DNA of 64,000 bases from NCBI GenBank assembly GCA_045807725.1, contig JBJMGV010000065.1, positions 62,001-126,000 on the forward strand, written 5' to 3'. Position numbers and translations under genes: made by a program. Source of the DNA: DATENM01 sp045807725. Lineage in GTDB: Bacteria > Acidobacteriota > Blastocatellia > UBA7656. The notes under the pieces were generated by a model, which saw nothing but the letters and a program-made list of their open reading frames with translations, ran no database searches and had not been told where the DNA came from. Position 1 is the first letter of the stretch, and every line of letters starts with the position of its first letter. Of the stretch, positions 61,501 through 64,000 are shown one piece after another.

Positions 61501-62219
61501 GCGATGGCGGTGACAGTTGCCGCGACCAGCAGGCGCAGGCCGCCGCCGCTATTCGTTCGAGCAACATCCCGGTCAACACTATCGGCTACGATGTTGGAAC
61601 GGACGCGCAGGCGCAGGACGATCTGAAGAATCTGGCGACGCTGACGAATGGGCGCAGCTACTCGGCTTCGACCGCCGACCCAAAAGAGATTGTCAACGCA
61701 TTCAAGCTGGCGATGCTGCCGAGCCTGTTCAAAGATTTCGACAGGGCCGAAAACGGTTCGGCGGTGCAAGGCCACATCTCCGCTGCGAAGATGATGATTC
61801 AACAACAAGACCTCAACGGCGCGACCTCCCAGTTGCAGCAAGCTTATCAGCTCGCGCCCAACTCGGCGGCAGTCAACTATGACCTGGCGCTGGTTCACGA
61901 AGCGAACGACAAGCCGCTGTCGGCCATCAAACACGCGCAGAATTACCTGAGCCTCGCGCCGAACGCGTTAGATCGCGGCGACATCGAAGCGCGCATCACG
62001 CAGATGCAAAAAGAGGTGCAAGAGAACCCGCGCGCGCAGTACGATCCGAACTCGTGCCGCGACATTTACAACTGGGCGCTCAGCGAGCGTGAGACGGCGA
62101 AGCGGGCGGGCAACCCGGCGCGCTTGCAGGCAGTCCTCGAAATACAGATCGCGGCGCAGCGCGGCGATTGCGCCAACGCCCGCAGCTCGCAGGAGAGCTA
62201 CAAGCAACGCTTTCGTTGA
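55578..62219 (+). CDS. Giant secreted protein with von Willebrand A domain and TPRs
   Basis: This is a 2,213-residue protein with a signal peptide (IFLLIILVCLLAARALAW). Residues about 20-860 are mostly helical and unassigned, with a possible nucleotidyltransferase-like motif YASDIDVTVYA near 290. Residues about 870-970 are fairly hydrophobic. Residues about 1270-1490 look like beta domains. Gly/Gln/Thr-rich repeats (GGTGGQ-type) fill about 1500-1565. A helical TPR-like part follows, then a vWA domain at about 1868-2047 with a full MIDAS (DTSGSMG, SGTPMY, MSDGG), and C-terminal TPRs. It is probably an envelope adhesin or scaffold. ATG 55578 has GAGG 9 nt upstream. Confidence 0.82.
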   Translation: MRTRFPAPHCFRIFLLIILVCLLAARALAWQGPYPHVPPEFYRVGRLLTWDELKPDDTGRRYFNMFSDFNMAKDYMGRAYEDRVVRLVKKEDLARTEDGRAFLAEVERIMAAHYEAEARGDFVEPRNDFTLMVSSEASFQTLLGNLKEYYRPDAPPSGGKVESHTPVFDAAHEAQPQPEAAPHEAEPAAVNPEKQAAIESFLRTIDVKKLAQDLDAGNYDVFKDELFNPKSGDPADTARAWKKVCSKSEFRQHSQLLATMRWKMFLDIWAEVAQENGMPLELIDSGKRNAYASDIDVTVYARPEDRGGAAMADIIAEAENRFQSKYDYKPDALDITIHNGDVFLPDPYNSGQSFEEYSTSLRRVVGELRTKVTSGGDASYVPGANLDDVQKRGLRDGIGTALIPEVEVVSRSADGTPLETRFKKPTAVEFRVTELDPSGYLINSSLRFSGVRARYDRSNAFGNLAQDLEKVFRNGKDPAAVAKLFNRGMALGAGAGQINSYLEIETSNLPDTGMSPEEAARLALELEKPETRRLPKEQLQQLRERGRNKAVAKFRWIVKAFGLSPASTQPANIQWLYELLNTTSQMEMDKAKGKFDFQGEGRTRYLKRYFERLRAADPQRAATPEGVNELYDEAYRELCSEIVEAFETAMVKATRDALRALQPQQLKRNSAGLLMQGGKPAGSDAQRAAQEVARKIAETRRVEFALLFDFIERAGFEMNFESGKKPLYTNFIGDQGERLKALRETILESAPQELRADIEKLDNIARTQMQNYLREVGANGATSEQALAAKEQIVNRLAEAGPEGVSDNELAEHLHRLLLMDANPVDWPTLQGTLNTIAESFHNSTTGTTIDPKTGNPVSRRAGAGFVEQMWENSTGLMVGSAAVNLARAYVTGGKQAVREAAVGEAFNLLPPAYGIIGIAFKDFSRGKVKEGLVSLAQMGALHGLSTLGYPGVGHAVLVYNIATGVPQVAYTYVTNNINDDMAEQAFRSRRAPGKRAQRNPYKDSADLFKGDTPEFPIFWDNPCMKSDDGEITPEIVRRAEHEFRPAIWKELIGRGLTPSSGQWASEWSRLVMKYAFDLPYYQRVSKIYDCYHNQIIAQRDKGFDEDNVLKSVFGKEVEAWFSRQPDGYRLEFNSVFDIGPNEGRTRRQLLERIRQQVIAEYKRYEYVTFDRINHEDEMKKQAVEQRDKIANPEKRLIATRKLVLDRLQQKIEGMVRAALGPQSPVQTAIVRVKAPSWYVNMSGVLGKGLSAQPTDKPAEQRSPNPTITNGSDDGEMPIAVTVQADRAAFPGHPANWKHDYKLMLAGADSAITRGKPAGFQPNEEERKTLEEKDLDGQPLNDVFTVRLKATARAYDENGKVIGESKPAPVVGYFIAEVPRYRQGINVYVRPRGPDGNLIDPDKLDGEVTIESQSKPITYDKFKASTLSTSFQNLGVGSHTVAFKSATPNFSGGTAQFEVKDPYGKTALANNTKFDPVVTVEVFITYTPPPAQPITQPQPPPGKQGQGGQGGTGGTGGQGGTGGQGGTGGQGGQTGQGGQGGQGGNKTGGQTGQGNQPPTGGGGKQPDPKAILECQGLLAQAQQMMAAGDTAGAQQVLRQLQQKNCGGLDPAISQGIGNAEQQIESNVNTLINDLNQSLSTTACEYEGALRIVEQVRQINPNHPALSKLDLNQLTQAAAAQRNARVFLRQGKAAIEAKDLDGAISALASALGVPNLPSCMRPPMTALKTELERRKEFIALTQEVEDATRQCDYTRAQQAVGSITRLTPRYDFITNWINTEVPKLSELLQRRQQAIQFIREAGALATQAETAAAAPSPDWNQVSLLVDNAAKKLEEADRVAPKCLKERDQMDAIRQRLLGLQRNKPTQIQTSIVLLIDTSGSMGQNNKMENAKAAARASVRNTTKTTEMAILNFDGGCSGGAVTVACPFTSDINALLAAIDGLRPGSGTPMYIATGVAVEYAKKNARGKSVLVVLMSDGGDSCRDQQAQAAAAIRSSNIPVNTIGYDVGTDAQAQDDLKNLATLTNGRSYSASTADPKEIVNAFKLAMLPSLFKDFDRAENGSAVQGHISAAKMMIQQQDLNGATSQLQQAYQLAPNSAAVNYDLALVHEANDKPLSAIKHAQNYLSLAPNALDRGDIEARITQMQKEVQENPRAQYDPNSCRDIYNWALSERETAKRAGNPARLQAVLEIQIAAQRGDCANARSSQESYKQRFR

Positions 62220-62278
62220 AGGCTATTACAAGCGTGTTTGAAGAGCTGATTGAGAGCGTGTTTGAAGAACCCAAGGAA

Positions 62279-62463
62279 GCCCCGCAGGGGCGCAATTCGA
62301 CAGCCTGGGGCGTAGCCCCAGGTCTCAGCCGCAGATGAGCCACAAGCCCTGAAAGGGCGAAATAAGATGCGTTATTTCGCCCTTTCAGGGCTTGTTTGAT
62401 TGTCGCTATGTGTACCCGGCGCGATGCGCCGGGCTAATGAATCGCGCCCCTTTGGGGCTTTTC
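62279..62463. repeat. Cluster of five hairpins, the last terminator-like
   Basis: The 326-bp spacer after the giant gene holds no gene. It carries GCCCC/GGGGC at 62279-62291, CCTGGGGC/GCCCCAGG at 62304-62322, a 21-bp stem starting AAGCCCTGAAAGGGCG at 62344-62392, CCCGGCGC/GCGCCGGG at 62415-62433, and GCCCC-TTT-GGGGC followed by TTTTC at 62446-62463. The last has the form of a rho-independent terminator on the plus strand. A direct repeat AGCGTGTTTGAAGA (62231 and 62255) precedes the cluster. Confidence 0.8.
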
Positions 62464-62545
62464 TGAGAGGCTCTGATCCATGTCGTTAATCAGAGCGATA
62501 ACCAGTTCACCGCCGCCGAGTCAGTAAACGATGAAGTGGCGCGCG

Positions 62546-64000
62546 TCAGTTCGCCGGCGCGCAACTGACGCGGTCGCCGGCGAACCGGACATCATCAATG
62601 TACCAGCCAAGCCCTTTGACATCGACATCGCTGGAGAAGTGAAAACGAATGGTTACGGTCTTGCCCGCATAGCTCGCCAGATCAACAACGACTTGCTGGA
62701 ATGCGCCGAGGCGACCATCCACCCACGCCGACCTGCCGGCCAGCACGCTGCTGCCGCCTACCCAGACCTCGCCGGTATAACCGCCCTTGATAATCTTCGG
62801 CCCCAGGTCTTCAAAGTCGCCGCCGGTCGAAATCTCCAACACGCCGCCATCGTACATACCGTGCTCAAACTCGAACGTGTGATAAAAGACCAGCAGCATA
62901 TTCCGTCCATCTGCCGGCACTGTGATGGGCTGTGTAGCCAGCACCGTATCGGTCGCTTCGCCGGGGTCGCTGCTGTACCACGCCTTGCCGCCCGAATGCG
63001 TGCGCCGCGAAGTCACCGACCACGTATCGACCGGAACCTTCTTCTTCTTTTTCTTCGTCAGACTGTTGTGCGTCCAGCGAGCTTCGCCCGATTCAATGTC
63101 GTCGGCGAAGAACTCTGTCGGCGTGCCGCGCCCCACACGCACCGTGAACGGCACGCGCGACAGCAGGCCATCGCTCGTGACATCGAGCGCGAATTGAATG
63201 ATGCTGCCGCAGGCGATGGAGCGGTCTACGGTGAACGCGAAAGGCGACAGGCTTGAGCCGCTCTGCCCGGACGCAATAATTGAAAAATCCGCCGTAGCGG
63301 TCGTCACATTCACACCCGTCGTCTTTGACGTGAGCACGCCGTGCCCGCCGTTCAACGCCACCGGCGAAAGATCGTTGAGGTTGATCGTCATCGTCACCGA
63401 CTCGCCAGGATCGGCAAACGCATCTGCGCCGCCCGCGAGTGTAACATTAGTCACGCCCGCTACCGGCGCGTCTTTGCGCTCGCCGTTGTAGACGACGAGC
63501 GCGAAATCCTGATCGCTTGAGTCAGCGTTGCCGGGCACGCCGTCGCCCGCAATATTAGCGGCGCGCACGCGGATGACAAACGTGCCGACCGTGCCCGCCG
63601 GCAACCAGACCGCTTCGACGTTGTCTTTCGTGTCCGACGTGCCGCCCGGCTGCGATTCCTGTTCGTGAAAATTGTTGCCGCGATAGACTTGGCCGTTGAT
63701 CGTCACCTCAAGGTCGAGGTCGTTGACCCACGGCGCAACGCCCGAAAAGCCCGGCGCGTCCGTCCACGCAAGCGTTACGCGAAACGGCTGCGTCGCGTCT
63801 TTGACCTCGCCGGTCAACACCATCTCCTGGCCGCTGTCGTTCAACACGGTCGTCTGATTCACAAAGAATTTCGGCACGTTATCGAAGGCGCGGTTCAGAT
63901 TCATCAAGCCCCAGCCTTGCTTGACCTGTGGCAGATCGCCTTTGGCCTCGCTCCCGGTCATATAAGTCGTCGTCGCCAGCAAGAGCGCTTTGATGAGCGC
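62546..64000 (-). CDS. Secreted S8-family subtilase, C-terminal part (5' end outside window)
   Basis: The frame is open to the window end and about 484 C-terminal residues are seen. It begins ALIKALLLATTTYMTG, the helix after the active-site Ser of subtilases. It continues with a beta-sandwich of the type that follows S8 proteases (VTLAWTDAPG, NDLDLEVTINGQVYRGNNF, DTKDNVEAVWLPAGTVGTF), and then a C-terminal jelly-roll of carbohydrate-binding appearance (GWYIDDVRFAG). A run of six Lys (around 63037-63056) is encoded by AAG/AAA repeats. The catalytic triad itself is outside the window. It is convergent with the giant gene across the hairpin cluster. Confidence 0.8.
   Translation of the reverse strand, partial: ALIKALLLATTTYMTGSEAKGDLPQVKQGWGLMNLNRAFDNVPKFFVNQTTVLNDSGQEMVLTGEVKDATQPFRVTLAWTDAPGFSGVAPWVNDLDLEVTINGQVYRGNNFHEQESQPGGTSDTKDNVEAVWLPAGTVGTFVIRVRAANIAGDGVPGNADSSDQDFALVVYNGERKDAPVAGVTNVTLAGGADAFADPGESVTMTINLNDLSPVALNGGHGVLTSKTTGVNVTTATADFSIIASGQSGSSLSPFAFTVDRSIACGSIIQFALDVTSDGLLSRVPFTVRVGRGTPTEFFADDIESGEARWTHNSLTKKKKKKVPVDTWSVTSRRTHSGGKAWYSSDPGEATDTVLATQPITVPADGRNMLLVFYHTFEFEHGMYDGGVLEISTGGDFEDLGPKIIKGGYTGEVWVGGSSVLAGRSAWVDGRLGAFQQVVVDLASYAGKTVTIRFHFSSDVDVKGLGWYIDDVRFAGDRVSCAPAN

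Overview
This is a 64 kb chromosomal window, GC-rich (visibly about 60 percent), with dense bacterial genes, Shine-Dalgarno sites and sigma70-type promoters. No rRNA, tRNA, CRISPR array, integrase, transposase or phage gene was recognised. Three traits suggest Acidobacteriota, most likely Blastocatellia: a CadC-like winged-helix/TPR regulator, secreted amidohydrolase paralogues in tandem, and many dispersed intergenic palindromes. This placement is an inference from gene content, because no phylogenetic marker was compared.

Layout. 1-7.5 kb: the end of a FAD oxidoreductase gene, a small secreted protein, a two-PDZ protein, a RCK potassium channel, a zinc-ribbon methyltransferase, an NTF2-like protein, a hexahaem cytochrome c and a Tat-exported amidohydrolase. 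7.55-7.9 kb: an array of palindromes. 8-17.4 kb: mutL, an HTH protein, homoserine dehydrogenase, an LEA-like membrane protein, a HDAC-like deacetylase, a hotdog thioesterase, Nudix, SAM hydrolase, Uma2 and citrate synthase. 17.7-25.3 kb: one long minus-strand run of an AmgK-type kinase, a MurU-like nucleotidyltransferase, CYTH, metG, folE, larC and a sirtuin. 25.4-33 kb (plus): P-type ATPase, argS, aroF and a membrane glycosyltransferase. 33-39.6 kb: a diguanylate cyclase, an OmpA lipoprotein, an ECF sigma/anti-sigma/DUF4097 operon and an RsbW-like kinase. 39.8-44.5 kb: three amidohydrolase paralogues. 44.7-49.6 kb: a small protein plus P450, ftsY, a 6S RNA, a zinc-ribbon membrane protein and a methyltransferase. 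49.7-64 kb: a cytoplasmic subtilisin, a regulator split by one in-frame stop codon, an M48 protease, a 2,213-residue secreted von Willebrand protein and the end of a secreted subtilase gene.

The most unusual feature is not a gene. At least seven spacers (14.0, 17.4-17.7, 18.8, 19.9, 22.6, 31.2 and 42.7 kb) hold fold-back elements whose arms are quasi-tandem 7-mers or 8-mers. Each element uses a different word. Where the upstream gene ends at the element, an arm usually begins within 0-2 nt of its stop codon, and the opposite arm often ends 1-13 nt from the next start codon. One element has been captured as the N-terminal coding sequence of a glycosyltransferase gene. I know of no described function for this arrangement.

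Functional links that the context supports: amgK with the MurU-like gene (cell-wall amino-sugar salvage), argS-aroF-glycosyltransferase as one transcription unit, sigma factor with anti-sigma factor and an envelope protein, a 6S RNA gene with its own promoter directly upstream of ftsY, and an envelope group at the right end (M48 protease and vWA giant).
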